Origin: Halodesulfovibrio marinisediminis DSM 17456
Lineage (GTDB): Bacteria > Desulfobacterota > Desulfovibrionia > Desulfovibrionales > Desulfovibrionaceae
DNA: 64,000 nt
NCBI RefSeq assembly: GCF_900129975.1
Contig: NZ_FSRG01000007.1
Coordinates: 97,908-161,907 of the forward strand
Direction of reading: 5' to 3'
Shown here one piece after another: positions 18,249-25,996 of this stretch. Made by a program: the position numbers and the translations under genes. A model generated the notes under the pieces. It did not search any database. It saw only the letters and a list, made by a program, of their open reading frames with translations, and was not told where the DNA came from. Every line of letters begins with the position of its first letter. The first letter of the stretch is position 1.

Positions 18249-19490
18249 ATGTCAAGTATTCGTAAGGGATTGCTGCAGACCGTTTTTTCTGGCGCATACA
18301 TGAAACGCTGGAATGATAAATTGCGTCCTGCTGAGCTGTATGAGGTCGATAAACAAGCACATAAGATGATAATCGCATGGCTGCTGCTACAGGAAAATAC
18401 CCGTGGTATGGAGTTGGAAGAACGTCGTGTGCTCGGTGATAGAATTGTGGAGTGGGGTATCTTCGATTACCTCTTCCGACTTGTCATTACAGATATCAAA
18501 CCGCCTGTGTACTACCGGATTAAAGAAAACCCTGAGCACTACCATCAGTTGGTGAAATGGGTGCAAGGTGAGCTTGAGCCGGTGTTGGATACTCTCGGTG
18601 CTGATTTCTGGATGCGGTTTATCGCATACTTTGATCCGGAGAGAAAGCATGAGCTTGCGGATGAAATTCTTGCCGCTGCGCATTTTTATGCAAGTAGCTG
18701 GGAATTTAAATTGATTGAAGGACTGAATTCGTTTGATGACGAATTGGACGAAATTCGCGCATCATTTGATGCCCAGCGGGAATCGTTTCAGAGTTTGAAA
18801 GGGTTTCGGGTGCTGATGGACCATAAGCATCATGCACTGGGTAAATTTGCCAATTTGTGCGGTCAATTACGTTTTCAGAAACGCTGGTCACAGATGCCGC
18901 GTATTCCGGAAACATCCGTTATGGGACATATGTTTCTGGTTGCCTGTTATAGTTATTTTTTCTCGGTTGTGCAGGATGCTTGTCCAGCCCGCCGACAGAA
19001 CAATTTTTTCTGCGGACTGTTTCATGACCTGCCGGAGATGTTGACGCGTGATATTATTTCACCGGTTAAAAAGTCTGTGAAGGAGTTGGATGTACTCATT
19101 AAAGCTTATGAGGACGAAGAACTTGAACGGCGGGTGTTCCAGCCGCTGCGCGATGCCGGATATACGTACATTGTAGACAGACTCGGCTATTTCCTAGGCA
19201 CTTCAACAGGCTCCGAATTCCATGATTGCATCGAGCGTAATGGGAAAGTAGAGCTGGTTACATTTGAAGAGATTCAGTCCATATATAATGATAACAGCTA
19301 TAATCCCAAAGATGGCGAAATGTTGAAGGTGTGCGATGAACTCGCCGCATATATTGAAGCATACACTGCGGTACGGAATGGCATTTCAATTAATGAGTTG
19401 AACTTGGCTATGTGGCGCCTGCGGGATAAATATCGTAAAAAATCTATAGGGAATATTCACGTTGGTGCTTTAATGTCGGATTTTGATTAG
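18249..19490 (+). CDS. HD-domain protein (putative phosphohydrolase)
   Basis: A 413-residue soluble protein. The middle region has the HD metal-site pattern. VMGHMFLVACYSYFF supplies the first histidine, FFCGLFHDLPEMLTRDI the HD pair, and the last part of that stretch resembles the YfbR/5'-nucleotidase subgroup. The flanking helical regions are not assignable. It is divergent from rplM and followed by a terminator. I infer a phosphohydrolase with a nucleotide-like substrate; the substrate is unknown. Confidence 0.75.
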   Translation: MSSIRKGLLQTVFSGAYMKRWNDKLRPAELYEVDKQAHKMIIAWLLLQENTRGMELEERRVLGDRIVEWGIFDYLFRLVITDIKPPVYYRIKENPEHYHQLVKWVQGELEPVLDTLGADFWMRFIAYFDPERKHELADEILAAAHFYASSWEFKLIEGLNSFDDELDEIRASFDAQRESFQSLKGFRVLMDHKHHALGKFANLCGQLRFQKRWSQMPRIPETSVMGHMFLVACYSYFFSVVQDACPARRQNNFFCGLFHDLPEMLTRDIISPVKKSVKELDVLIKAYEDEELERRVFQPLRDAGYTYIVDRLGYFLGTSTGSEFHDCIERNGKVELVTFEEIQSIYNDNSYNPKDGEMLKVCDELAAYIEAYTAVRNGISINELNLAMWRLRDKYRKKSIGNIHVGALMSDFD

Positions 19491-19507
19491 CAAGAATTTT
19501 TGCTTGT

Positions 19508-19541
19508 AAACCTCCCCTTATAATAAGGGGAGGTTTTTTAT
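19508..19541 (+). terminator. Intrinsic terminator
   Basis: AAACCTCCCCTTA (19508-19520) pairs perfectly with TAAGGGGAGGTTT (19524-19536) and is followed by T residues. Confidence 0.93.
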
Positions 19542-19886
19542 TTTAGATGGTTAAAGAAAAATATAAAAAATGTGTAACCGTGAACCAGTTTGAAACGATG
19601 TAGGTTATAGAGAGGTGCTGGTTTATGCTTCCTCCATGGATACAACCTTTAACTACTGATGCCTGCTACATAGTGATAGGAGGGCGTCAAGATGTTCATC
19701 TTCTTCTTTGATTGGTTCAGTTAGAAATTCATGTTGCGAGTTAAGAAGCGGATGAACTGGTCTTGTGTTAGATATTTTCTTTTTCAAAATGAGCAGATGG
19801 TAACGCCCAATTTGATTTAGATAATGATTGAGTTTTACGAAAAGTTTTTTTCGTATCCGAAGTAATAAATTGTGGCCGGAGTACAG
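19542..19886. other. Intergenic region upstream of the ECF sigma gene
   Basis: About 345 bases with no convincing gene. It holds GTGAACC near 19580, reminiscent of an ECF -35 element, but no clear partner, so autoregulation is only a possibility. A 28-codon frame at about 19624 has a weak ribosome site and no recognisable product. Confidence 0.4.
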
Positions 19887-20474
19887 ATGGACGCGATCAA
19901 TGAGGACTGGAAAACAGTCTGCACCGTGCTGAAGGGTGAAACTGCAGCGTATGCATTGATCATTGATCGATACCAGAGTCATGTCTCGACTATTGTGGGG
20001 GCTCACGTACCGCAGCAGTGTGTGCCAGAAGTAGCTCATGATACCTTTGTCCGTGCCTATGGCTCACTTGCTTTGTATGTACCCAAAAAACCGTTCAAAC
20101 ATTGGCTGACAACTATAGCTCTAAGGGCCTGCACGGACTTTTGGCGTTCCCATTATCGAAAAAAGGAATCACCGGTTTGTGATTTTTCGGATGATTCTGC
20201 GAAGTGGTTTGAAGCAGTTTGCTTAGCTGAATCAAAAAGTGAATTTGAACGATTGAGTCAGGCTCATGAGGCTAGAGATGTGTTGCATCGTGTACTTGAT
20301 TCTCTGGCACCGTTGGACAGAATGATTTTGATAATGACCCAGCTTGAAGAATACTCCAGTAAGGAAACAGCAGAGCTGTTGGGCATTAGCTCTGCTAATG
20401 TGAAAGTCCGCACGTTCAGGGTAAAGTGTACTCTTAAAAAGCTTTTGAAAAAGTTCGGGATAGAAGGGGCATGA
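19887..20474 (+). CDS. ECF-type RNA polymerase sigma factor
   Basis: About 195 residues with the two-domain layout of an ECF sigma factor. Region 2 (YALIIDRYQSHVSTIVGAHV, then EVAHDTFVRAYGSL and the KPFKHWLTTIALRAC stretch) is followed by region 4 (LAPLDRMILIMTQLEEYSSKETAELLGISSANVKVRTFR), a helix-turn-helix. I prefer ATG 19887 because GGAGTACAG directly precedes it; a GTG at 19872 is in frame. The next gene starts one base after the stop and encodes a small membrane protein, probably its anti-sigma factor. Such units usually respond to envelope or metal stress. Confidence 0.88.
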   Translation: MDAINEDWKTVCTVLKGETAAYALIIDRYQSHVSTIVGAHVPQQCVPEVAHDTFVRAYGSLALYVPKKPFKHWLTTIALRACTDFWRSHYRKKESPVCDFSDDSAKWFEAVCLAESKSEFERLSQAHEARDVLHRVLDSLAPLDRMILIMTQLEEYSSKETAELLGISSANVKVRTFRVKCTLKKLLKKFGIEGA

Positions 20475-20475
20475 T

Positions 20476-20778
20476 ATGGAAAAGGGTAAACTGAGCAATT
20501 TGGTGCAAGTGTGGAAAAAGACACATGCTATGCAGACAGAAGTATATTTACCTGCAGCTTGGGGGCAAGGGGTGATGCAGGACGTATATGCTGCAGCACG
20601 TATCCCGAAGGCTTCTCCATTTGAACTTTTTGCCCCGCAAGTTGCTATGGCGGCAGCAGTTATGCTGTTGGCCGTGAGTATTCCATGCTTTTTTACCGTA
20701 AGTAATGCGTTATCATTGCTTGACGCACAACTGCTTGACGCCGGACGCGACTCTGCCGAGTTGTTTTTATTACTTTAG
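20476..20778 (+). CDS. Putative membrane anti-sigma factor
   Basis: A 100-residue protein with one hydrophobic segment (about 52-75, VAMAAAVMLLAVSIPCFFTV). The cytosolic N-terminus is short and a periplasmic tail of about 25 residues follows. It lies one base downstream of the ECF sigma gene, and its 3' neighbour is a CpxP/Spy-like protein, the classic order sigma, anti-sigma, periplasmic sensor. No zinc anti-sigma (ZAS) HxxxCxxC motif is present, so the assignment rests on position and topology. Confidence 0.55.
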   Translation: MEKGKLSNLVQVWKKTHAMQTEVYLPAAWGQGVMQDVYAAARIPKASPFELFAPQVAMAAAVMLLAVSIPCFFTVSNALSLLDAQLLDAGRDSAELFLLL

Positions 20779-20787
20779 GAGCTGGCA

Positions 20788-21195
20788 ATGAATAACTGGA
20801 AGGTTTGGACAGCCTTTGTCCTGGTATTTTGTTTTGGAGTTACGTGCGGTGTATTAGGGAGCGGTGTTTTTGTTAAACAGCGCATTGTCAAATTCAAAGA
20901 ATTGAAAGGCTCCGGATTTGGTGGCGGAAAACGTTTTTTGCGTAAGATAGAATCGCAGGTTCAACCGGATGCTGTAACGATGAAAGAAATTCGTCGTATC
21001 GTTGCAAAGAATCGCAAAGAGATTAGACAAGTTCGCAATGAGGCGTCAGATCAGATTCTTCAGATTTTTACTACTACCGAGCAGGAAATTAATACACTTC
21101 TTACGCCTGAACAGCAGGAGCGTTTTGCCAAGATTACGGAACGCATCCGAAAACGGATCCAACGTATAAAGTTGCTGCGGTCGCTGCAAAAGTGA
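20788..21195 (+). CDS. Spy/CpxP/ZraP-like periplasmic protein
   Basis: A 135-residue protein with an N-terminal membrane anchor or signal (about 6-28). An extended helical part carries TTTEQEINTLLTPEQQERFAKITER near the end, the LTxxQ pattern of Spy, CpxP and ZraP/CnrX-type envelope sensors. Several such proteins bind Zn, Cu or Ni and hold their ECF system in check. The region is strongly basic (many Lys/Arg) rather than His-rich. It follows the putative anti-sigma gene by 9 bases, so all three form an operon. Confidence 0.65.
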   Translation: MNNWKVWTAFVLVFCFGVTCGVLGSGVFVKQRIVKFKELKGSGFGGGKRFLRKIESQVQPDAVTMKEIRRIVAKNRKEIRQVRNEASDQILQIFTTTEQEINTLLTPEQQERFAKITERIRKRIQRIKLLRSLQK

Positions 21196-21282
21196 CGCTC
21201 TTTGGGGGAGCTGGCGCTGCTAGCTAATAAGGAATGGATTCTATACGCATGTTCCACATGCACAGCAAAAAAAGGATGAGAA

Positions 21283-21864
21283 ATGAACACGCTGAAAAAA
21301 GTATTTCTTGTGCTGGTAATGGCCTGCGCGTTTGTAACCTTTGTGATGCATTTTGATGCTTATGCATCACCTTATCATAAAGCGTTTGTTACGAAGCGAG
21401 TGAGCAAAGTATATCCAGATTTAAGGACGCTTGAGCGATATGTTGATGTGGCGGCGCATCGTCCTCATAAGATTAACAAATTTATGCGTAAAAACCACGT
21501 TGTTGAGATTAGTAAAGGAACCCGTGTTGTCAGGGTGGGGTCTGTGCTGCTTCAAGGATGTGATGCCGTTATATACAAAGTGCGGATTCCAAGCCGTGGG
21601 CAGTATGGTTACATATTTTCACGGAATCTCAGAAAAGCAAAAAAATATTCTCCATGTGTTGTAGAGCATAGAGGTAAATACAAAGAAAAGTGTGTGCACA
21701 AAGTAAAGCACAAGGTTAAGCATAAAGAAAAACATAAAGTTAAATACGTTGAAAAGCATGTTGAAACGTATGTTGAAAAATATGTGCCGGAATACGATGA
21801 GAGCCATACGATAAAATTCAAAGCCATCATTGAGACACCTGCTTTAGTCATCAACTTATTGTAA
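21283..21864 (+). CDS. Secreted basic protein with Lys/His/Val repeats
   Basis: A 193-residue protein. A signal peptide runs to about residue 28 (cleavage after AYA). A globular middle with few cysteines is followed at about 130-175 by a low-complexity run of KVKHKEKH- and YVEKHVET-type repeats. That segment alternates basic and histidine residues, suggesting metal, nucleic-acid or envelope-polymer binding. I do not recognise a family. It is 87 bases downstream of the CpxP-like gene and 10 bases upstream of the His-rich lipoprotein, so it may belong to the same stress regulon. Confidence 0.6.
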   Translation: MNTLKKVFLVLVMACAFVTFVMHFDAYASPYHKAFVTKRVSKVYPDLRTLERYVDVAAHRPHKINKFMRKNHVVEISKGTRVVRVGSVLLQGCDAVIYKVRIPSRGQYGYIFSRNLRKAKKYSPCVVEHRGKYKEKCVHKVKHKVKHKEKHKVKYVEKHVETYVEKYVPEYDESHTIKFKAIIETPALVINLL

Positions 21865-21873
21865 TGCTCAGCT

Positions 21874-22020
21874 ATGAAATATATTTTACTACTCGCCTTA
21901 ATGGCTGGTGTTTTGTTCACATCACTTGGATGCAGGCACCATCGTCATCATCACCATCCTCGTAAGCTCGTTATTATCGTTGAACAGTCGGTGCAGACTG
22001 CTGCTTCGTTGAGCGCATGA
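21874..22020 (+). CDS. Tiny His-rich lipoprotein
   Basis: A 48-residue product, MKYILLLALMAGVLF and onward. A hydrophobic signal ends in a lipobox-like TSLGC. The mature part starts with the basic cluster CRHHRHHHHPRK, a natural hexa-His-like site, followed by a short tail to LSA. It sits 10 bases after the Lys/His-repeat protein and 20 bases before a terminator. The cysteine suggests lipid anchoring and the His cluster suggests Zn, Ni or Cu binding. Coding status rests on the lipobox, the position and the terminator, since the gene is very short. Confidence 0.6.
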   Translation: MKYILLLALMAGVLFTSLGCRHHRHHHHPRKLVIIVEQSVQTAASLSA

Positions 22021-22036
22021 TTCTGTTGTTAATTGT

Positions 22037-22062
22037 AAAGCCCGCATTGCGGGCTTTTTCAT
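22037..22062 (+). terminator. Intrinsic terminator after the His-rich lipoprotein
   Basis: AAAGCCCGC (22037-22045) pairs with GCGGGCTTT (22049-22057) and is followed by T residues. Confidence 0.9.
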
Positions 22063-22309
22063 TGCGTATATGGTTGTTCAGTTGTCTGTCTTTTAAAGTA
22101 AAACTATTCATTTGTTATTTTTTTCACAAAAACTTTTCGAATCATCTTTACGTCTCTCTCACAAATGTTTACCGTTACTATAATGCAAAACAGTCATACA
22201 ATATTGATTGTAGATCGTTGAACGAAATATGAACTTTACCTCACTGGCGTATATGTGCCGGCAGTGTGACAGACTAACCGTACTCTGAGATTTTTTAGGA
22301 GTTTCGATT

Positions 22310-22789
22310 ATGCTATTACGAAGACGTGCGTGGGATATTTTACGTGATGATTATCCAGTTGTGAAAATAGATGATCCTCTTGCTGAGGCTATTCGGAAAC
22401 TTAACGCATGCTCTTCTGAAGGATGCCTGTGTGCTTTAGTGGAAGACCGGAATGGTCGCATTAAAGGGGCGGTGTCAATTTGGGATACAATGCGTTTTAT
22501 GGAAGAGACTCTGCTGCATGGTGAGGGGATGAAATGTCTTGATGAAAACCGTTATGAGCAGATGTTTAGCAATGCCTGTAAGGTGTCTGGGTCCATCAGC
22601 GTTAAGGACGTTATGGATAAGGATATGACGATAATTCGTCCAGATGAACCGCTTTTGCTCGTGTTGGAAGACTTTGTAAAAAAAGGTCGCAGCTATGCGG
22701 TAGTGATGGAAGGCGGACAAGTTATCGGTGTCATTATGATCAATGATATCTACAAAGAGATCAGTGACCAGATATTAGCCCGGAGTTAA
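22310..22789 (+). CDS. Tandem CBS-domain protein
   Basis: A 159-residue protein made of two CBS repeats, which sense adenine nucleotides or other ligands. The first has ILRDDYPVVKIDDPLAEAIRKL and GRIKGAVSIWDT. The second has VKDVMDKDMTIIRPDEPLLLVLEDF and GQVIGVIMINDIYKEI. There is no attached effector domain, so it probably acts on another protein. GGAGT precedes the ATG. A bidirectional terminator follows. Confidence 0.88.
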   Translation: MLLRRRAWDILRDDYPVVKIDDPLAEAIRKLNACSSEGCLCALVEDRNGRIKGAVSIWDTMRFMEETLLHGEGMKCLDENRYEQMFSNACKVSGSISVKDVMDKDMTIIRPDEPLLLVLEDFVKKGRSYAVVMEGGQVIGVIMINDIYKEISDQILARS

Positions 22790-22800
22790 AATATTATGCG

Positions 22801-22843
22801 AAAAAAATCCCTCTGTTCTGGTTAGGAGCAGAGGGATTTTTTT
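22801..22843. terminator. Bidirectional intrinsic terminator
   Basis: AAAAAAATCCCTCTG (22801-22815) pairs with CAGAGGGATTTTTTT (22829-22843). It serves the convergent CBS gene and the 300-residue unknown gene. Confidence 0.93.
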
Positions 22844-22868
22844 ATTTTTCAGGTAAACAGTACGTGGA

Positions 22869-23771
22869 CTACTTTAGTGGCACAAGTTCGCATTGCAGGG
22901 ATTTTTCGCCGTCTACAAAGCGAATGCCGAAGTTTGCCCAGAAAGCTTCCATGATGTCGATGCCGTCGGAAAGGTCCGAACTGCCTTCTTGATATTTCAG
23001 ACGGAAGTACTCAAGGAATACTCGGGTATTGTTATCCAGCATTGGAGCTTCGCTGATAAGCTGCTCTTTCTCACGTAGGTATTCATAGTGATCCATAGTT
23101 GCGTACGCAAAAATGATGGAGAATGAGAGCTGCGAAATTTTACCCTGAATCTGGGAGAGGAACTGCGAAACGTTTTTGTGTTTCTGGAATTCCTGCTGTT
23201 GGAATTTGATCCAGTCGTAATATTCAGGTTTGTTGTTGATAAGGGCAAGGTTACCCATGAGTGAGTGTTCAAGGTCAGCACGTGCAGTTTCAGAAAGCTC
23301 TGTGTCGAGGGCATTTTTAACGAGTGCATCGCGGAATTCAAAAGATTTACGTGCTGCATCGTATTGGTCGAACAACTGGTACAGGTTCATAAAGTAGTTC
23401 GCAAAACGATCTAATTTATGACGTGTAAGTACAGGGAATCGCCCTTTGTTTACGATAAGAGTAAACTCGTGCCAGTAAATGGCGAAGCGTACCTGGTTGT
23501 CGTAGTGCTTGGTGAACAGGTTGGGATGGAACAGTAAATAGTAGCCTTTTTCGTGGAAGATGCTTCGTGCAACAGGCTCTGCTCCTGGGATAGACTTAAA
23601 GTCTTTAGTGCCCTGAAGCTCGTTTACTTTTGCATCAAAGTTTTCAGGAACAATGATTTCCTGAATACGAAAAGCCATAGTGGCATGACGTGCCGCTTCA
23701 CCGATGATTCCAAGTTCATCAGTGATTTCCTTACGTTGTTTGCTGTTTCCAATCTCAACAGTGATTTTCAT
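22869..23771 (-). CDS. Conserved-looking protein of unknown function
   Basis: A 300-residue soluble protein with no signal peptide or membrane segment. It is rich in aromatics and charged residues, with stretches such as RFAIYWHEFTLIVNKGRFP and LSQIQGKISQLSFS. No catalytic motif I recognise is present; the HEF is not an HExxH metalloprotease site. ATG at 23769-23771 is preceded by GGAGC, a good ribosome site, and the gene stands alone between terminators. I therefore treat it as real but unassigned. Confidence 0.75.
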   Translation of the reverse strand: MKITVEIGNSKQRKEITDELGIIGEAARHATMAFRIQEIIVPENFDAKVNELQGTKDFKSIPGAEPVARSIFHEKGYYLLFHPNLFTKHYDNQVRFAIYWHEFTLIVNKGRFPVLTRHKLDRFANYFMNLYQLFDQYDAARKSFEFRDALVKNALDTELSETARADLEHSLMGNLALINNKPEYYDWIKFQQQEFQKHKNVSQFLSQIQGKISQLSFSIIFAYATMDHYEYLREKEQLISEAPMLDNNTRVFLEYFRLKYQEGSSDLSDGIDIMEAFWANFGIRFVDGEKSLQCELVPLK

Positions 23772-23939
23772 GGATGCTCCGTTATAACAAAGTAGTTTGT
23801 GGGCTCTTGCCTACCCTGACAAACGCTTCCCTGCAAGTATGAATTGCAGGCTCTTTCTTATTATTAATAATTTTGCCTGATCATCCGGTTAGGTGGTTAT
23901 GATGTTTTTGTGAAAGTTATTTGAATAACATCTTGTTAT

Positions 23940-24141
23940 TATAGAATATGTTCAATAAAAGTGTGTGCGTTTTGTTGTGTGTGACTGGCAACGGGAGAAG
24001 CAGGAGGGCACGGTCGCTGGAAGGATAAAACTTGTTTAAGTTCAGTTTGAGTCCTTGCCATCAGAGGGTCAAAACTGTATGGTGCGCACCTTCCTATTGG
24101 CAGAAAATACGCCGCAGGCTAGCCCTGTGGCGTTTTTCTTC
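23940..24141 (+). ncRNA. Candidate small RNA upstream of an orphan terminator
   Basis: The 417-base gap between divergent genes contains a good terminator (24109-24138) with no upstream gene on that strand. The sequence before it is GC-richer than its flanks and can fold. AAGGAT/GTCCTT enclose an inner AAACT/AGTTT hairpin (about 24021-24056). GGAAGG (24019-24024) can also pair with CCTTCC (24089-24094). This pattern fits a stable noncoding RNA. The 5' end and family are unknown; I could not match it to 6S, SRP or tmRNA. Confidence 0.35.
24109..24138 (+). terminator. Orphan intrinsic terminator
   Basis: ACGCCGCAGG (24109-24118) pairs with CCTGTGGCGT (24124-24133), one wobble pair, followed by T residues. 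No coding gene precedes it on this strand. Confidence 0.75.
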
Positions 24142-24188
24142 CTGAATTATAAGATTAGATATAACGTTGCAATAAATAGAGATTGGAT

Positions 24189-24701
24189 ATGAGCAAAACA
24201 GGCGGCCTCTCTGCAGGTGATCGTATTGATACTAAATGCACGCGCTGTAGTGACATTACAGGGCATGTAATTGTGGCAATGGTTGGTAGCGAAATTATCA
24301 AAGTGGAATGTCAGGCTTGCGGTAGTGTGCACAAATACCGCGAGACTCGTGCTCCCAAAAGCAAAGCACAGGTTTCCACTGTAAAGAAAGTTCGCAATGG
24401 CGATTCTCGTAAAGAAGCAATTTCCGCTGCCCGTTCAGCTGCTGCAAAAAAAGCTGCTCAGACACGCGCTGCTCAGCGTGCTAAGCAGGAAGCAGAAGCT
24501 GTTATGATCGCGTGGAAAACTGCAATGGTAGCAAAAGGCTCCGATGGAGCGCGCACTTACAACATGAACGAAACTTTCACCAAAGGTGATGTAGTACAGC
24601 ATCCTACTTTTGGTATGGGTGAAGTACAGGCTGTTACTAAGCCTAACAAAATGGAAGTACTCTTCGAAGACGGTGTGAAAGTACTGCGCTGTCGTGTGTA
24701 A
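24189..24701 (+). CDS. Small zinc-ribbon protein with a KOW/UvrD-tail-like C-terminus
   Basis: About 170 residues. Two CxxC pairs (CTRC and CQAC) near the N-terminus form a probable zinc ribbon. The middle is a long Ala/Arg/Lys helix. The C-terminus has FTKGDVVQHPTFGMGEV, like the F.xGDxVxHxxFGxGxV tail found in UvrD/PcrA helicases and transcription-coupled factors. A nucleic-acid- or RNA-polymerase-associated role is plausible but unproven. ATG 24189 is a better start than TTG 24183. It is followed by a bidirectional terminator. Confidence 0.6.
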   Translation: MSKTGGLSAGDRIDTKCTRCSDITGHVIVAMVGSEIIKVECQACGSVHKYRETRAPKSKAQVSTVKKVRNGDSRKEAISAARSAAAKKAAQTRAAQRAKQEAEAVMIAWKTAMVAKGSDGARTYNMNETFTKGDVVQHPTFGMGEVQAVTKPNKMEVLFEDGVKVLRCRV

Positions 24702-24714
24702 GGTTATTTTTAGT

Positions 24715-24756
24715 AAAAAAACGGGGATGACTTTTTTAGTCATCCCCGTTTTTTTG
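24715..24756. terminator. Bidirectional intrinsic terminator
   Basis: AAAACGGGGATGACT (24718-24732) pairs with AGTCATCCCCGTTTT (24738-24752). It serves the zinc-ribbon gene (plus) and the phage-like small-gene operon (minus). Confidence 0.92.
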
Positions 24757-24829
24757 TATCTATCGTCTTGAGTAGAAGGATTTCTTTATAGAATTATCGC
24801 CTGTTGTGAGAGAATGGTGCCGGAGTCTG

Positions 24830-25132
24830 TTAGCCCTTGGATGAGGTGTGTGAGAACCATTCTCTAATGGATTCCGGAGAGGCTCTGTAGATTCCATCGG
24901 AACATTTCCGAACCGGAAATTTTTCTTCTTTAATCCATTTTTTAATGGTGTTAGGCCCTGCACCTACTGCTCTGCATATGGCGGTGAGTCCTACCAGAAC
25001 AATTTGGCCGTTTGACGCATACGTGCGCGCTCTGCCGTGTAGTGCAGCAGCGTGCGGCAGGGTGGGAGAATATTCCGCCGTCGATTCTGTTCTGTAGTGG
25101 TCGCACTCATCTGTGTATCCATACATGTTCAT
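24830..25132 (-). CDS. Small helix-turn-helix protein (excisionase/MerR-like)
   Basis: About 100 residues. The C-terminal half reads as a helix-turn-helix of the excisionase/HTH_17 type: LVGLTAICRAVGAGPNTIKKW, then KFPVRKCSDGIYRASPESIREW. This is the typical layout of phage excisionases and plasmid regulators. I start it at ATG 25132 because AAGGATGTGC ends six bases before; two further ATGs are in frame. It is the last gene of the minus-strand operon that is divergent from the S24 repressor. A recombination-directionality or transcription role is possible. Confidence 0.6.
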   Translation of the reverse strand: MNMYGYTDECDHYRTESTAEYSPTLPHAAALHGRARTYASNGQIVLVGLTAICRAVGAGPNTIKKWIKEEKFPVRKCSDGIYRASPESIREWFSHTSSKG

Positions 25133-25164
25133 GCACATCCTTCAAGTGAGGTCTTGGGTAACAG

Positions 25165-25611
25165 TTAAAAGCCAAGTCCAATATCCGGCATGCGGAACAG
25201 GTCTCGTGCATATCTATCCGGTGGGATTTCTCCGGTAGCCCACGGGTCATCAAAAAGAGAGTATCCACCGGCATTGGTACCGTTTCTATGCTTTGCAAGG
25301 CAGGCGTTGCTGCAGATTTTACTGCTGACACCATTGGTGAATTTTTTCTCACATACGATGCAGTGCTTTTCATCTGTCCCGTGTCTATCATGTGCTGCAT
25401 GGTTTGCAGAGGCAGCGCAAGAGCGTGAGCAATAGATTTGCCCTGCACGTTTTACAAAGTGCCTGCCGCACCACGGGCAACTCACGGTTTGTTTAATGCG
25501 TTTAGCTTCAGCCGCGCATTTGCGTGAGCAATATTTTCCTTTGCCGGCATTGTAACGTGCCGGACGGACATAGAATTCTGTTCCGCACTGATTGCAAGGT
25601 ACTACTGGCAT
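25165..25611 (-). CDS. Triple zinc-knuckle protein
   Basis: A 148-residue protein built from three similar cysteine modules: CNQC with YCSRKC, CPWC with YCSRSC, and CIVC with ICSNAC. Each probably binds one zinc. The linkers are basic (KRAGQ, KRIKQ), suggesting nucleic-acid binding. The C-terminal 40 residues are acidic and Gly/Pro-rich. I know no function for the family. The start ATG at 25609-25611 follows GGAGG and overlaps the stop of the upstream zinc-ribbon gene by 10 bases. Confidence 0.65.
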   Translation of the reverse strand: MPVVPCNQCGTEFYVRPARYNAGKGKYCSRKCAAEAKRIKQTVSCPWCGRHFVKRAGQIYCSRSCAASANHAAHDRHGTDEKHCIVCEKKFTNGVSSKICSNACLAKHRNGTNAGGYSLFDDPWATGEIPPDRYARDLFRMPDIGLGF

Positions 25612-25907
25612 GACCGTCCTCCATTATAGAACGTGTTGCATCGTTCGATTGCCCGCAAGACTGCGTGGTCAGAGTCATTAGTTGGTGATGCATGATGGTT
25701 GAACTCAGCGTAGTACAGCTGTAGCAAACGCTGGTGCTCTCCTACTTCAATCTGCACCATGGGTTGATATCCGCTCCCTGTACGTGGCAGGTTGCATTCC
25801 GGGCAGATAGATATTCCAACGCACGCCATTCTCCACGGTCGGGAAAAGTTTCGACCACACACTGTGCAGCGGGTGCGTTCTGGGACGTGAAAAGAGTAAC
25901 CGGACAT
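25602..25907 (-). CDS. Small CxxC protein of a phage-like operon
   Basis: About 101 residues. A single zinc-ribbon-like cysteine set (CTVCGRNF and CPECNLP) lies near the N-terminus, followed by VGEHQRLLQLYYAEFNHH and HAVLRAIERC. I start it at ATG 25905-25907 because GGAGGAAAACG directly precedes it. It is the first gene of the operon facing the S24 repressor, and operator-like site 1 (25997-26013) lies 90 bases upstream. Function is unknown. Confidence 0.6.
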   Translation of the reverse strand: MSGYSFHVPERTRCTVCGRNFSRPWRMACVGISICPECNLPRTGSGYQPMVQIEVGEHQRLLQLYYAEFNHHASPTNDSDHAVLRAIERCNTFYNGGRSCQ

Positions 25908-25996
25908 ATACGTTTTCCTCCGAGTATGCGTCAGAAAGCATCTATCGATACTTTCTAATTGCAAAAAATGACCATGAAGTGGCGAAGTGATCATAT

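Noticed and set aside
19653-20039. 128-codon minus-strand frame around the ECF sigma start
   Set aside because: Overlaps the sigma gene on the opposite strand and has no family pattern.
21660-21790. Tandem AAG/CAT-rich repeats as a possible CRISPR or satellite
   Set aside because: They are codons of an in-frame Lys/His/Val-rich protein segment, not spaced direct repeats. No CRISPR array or Cas gene is seen in the window.
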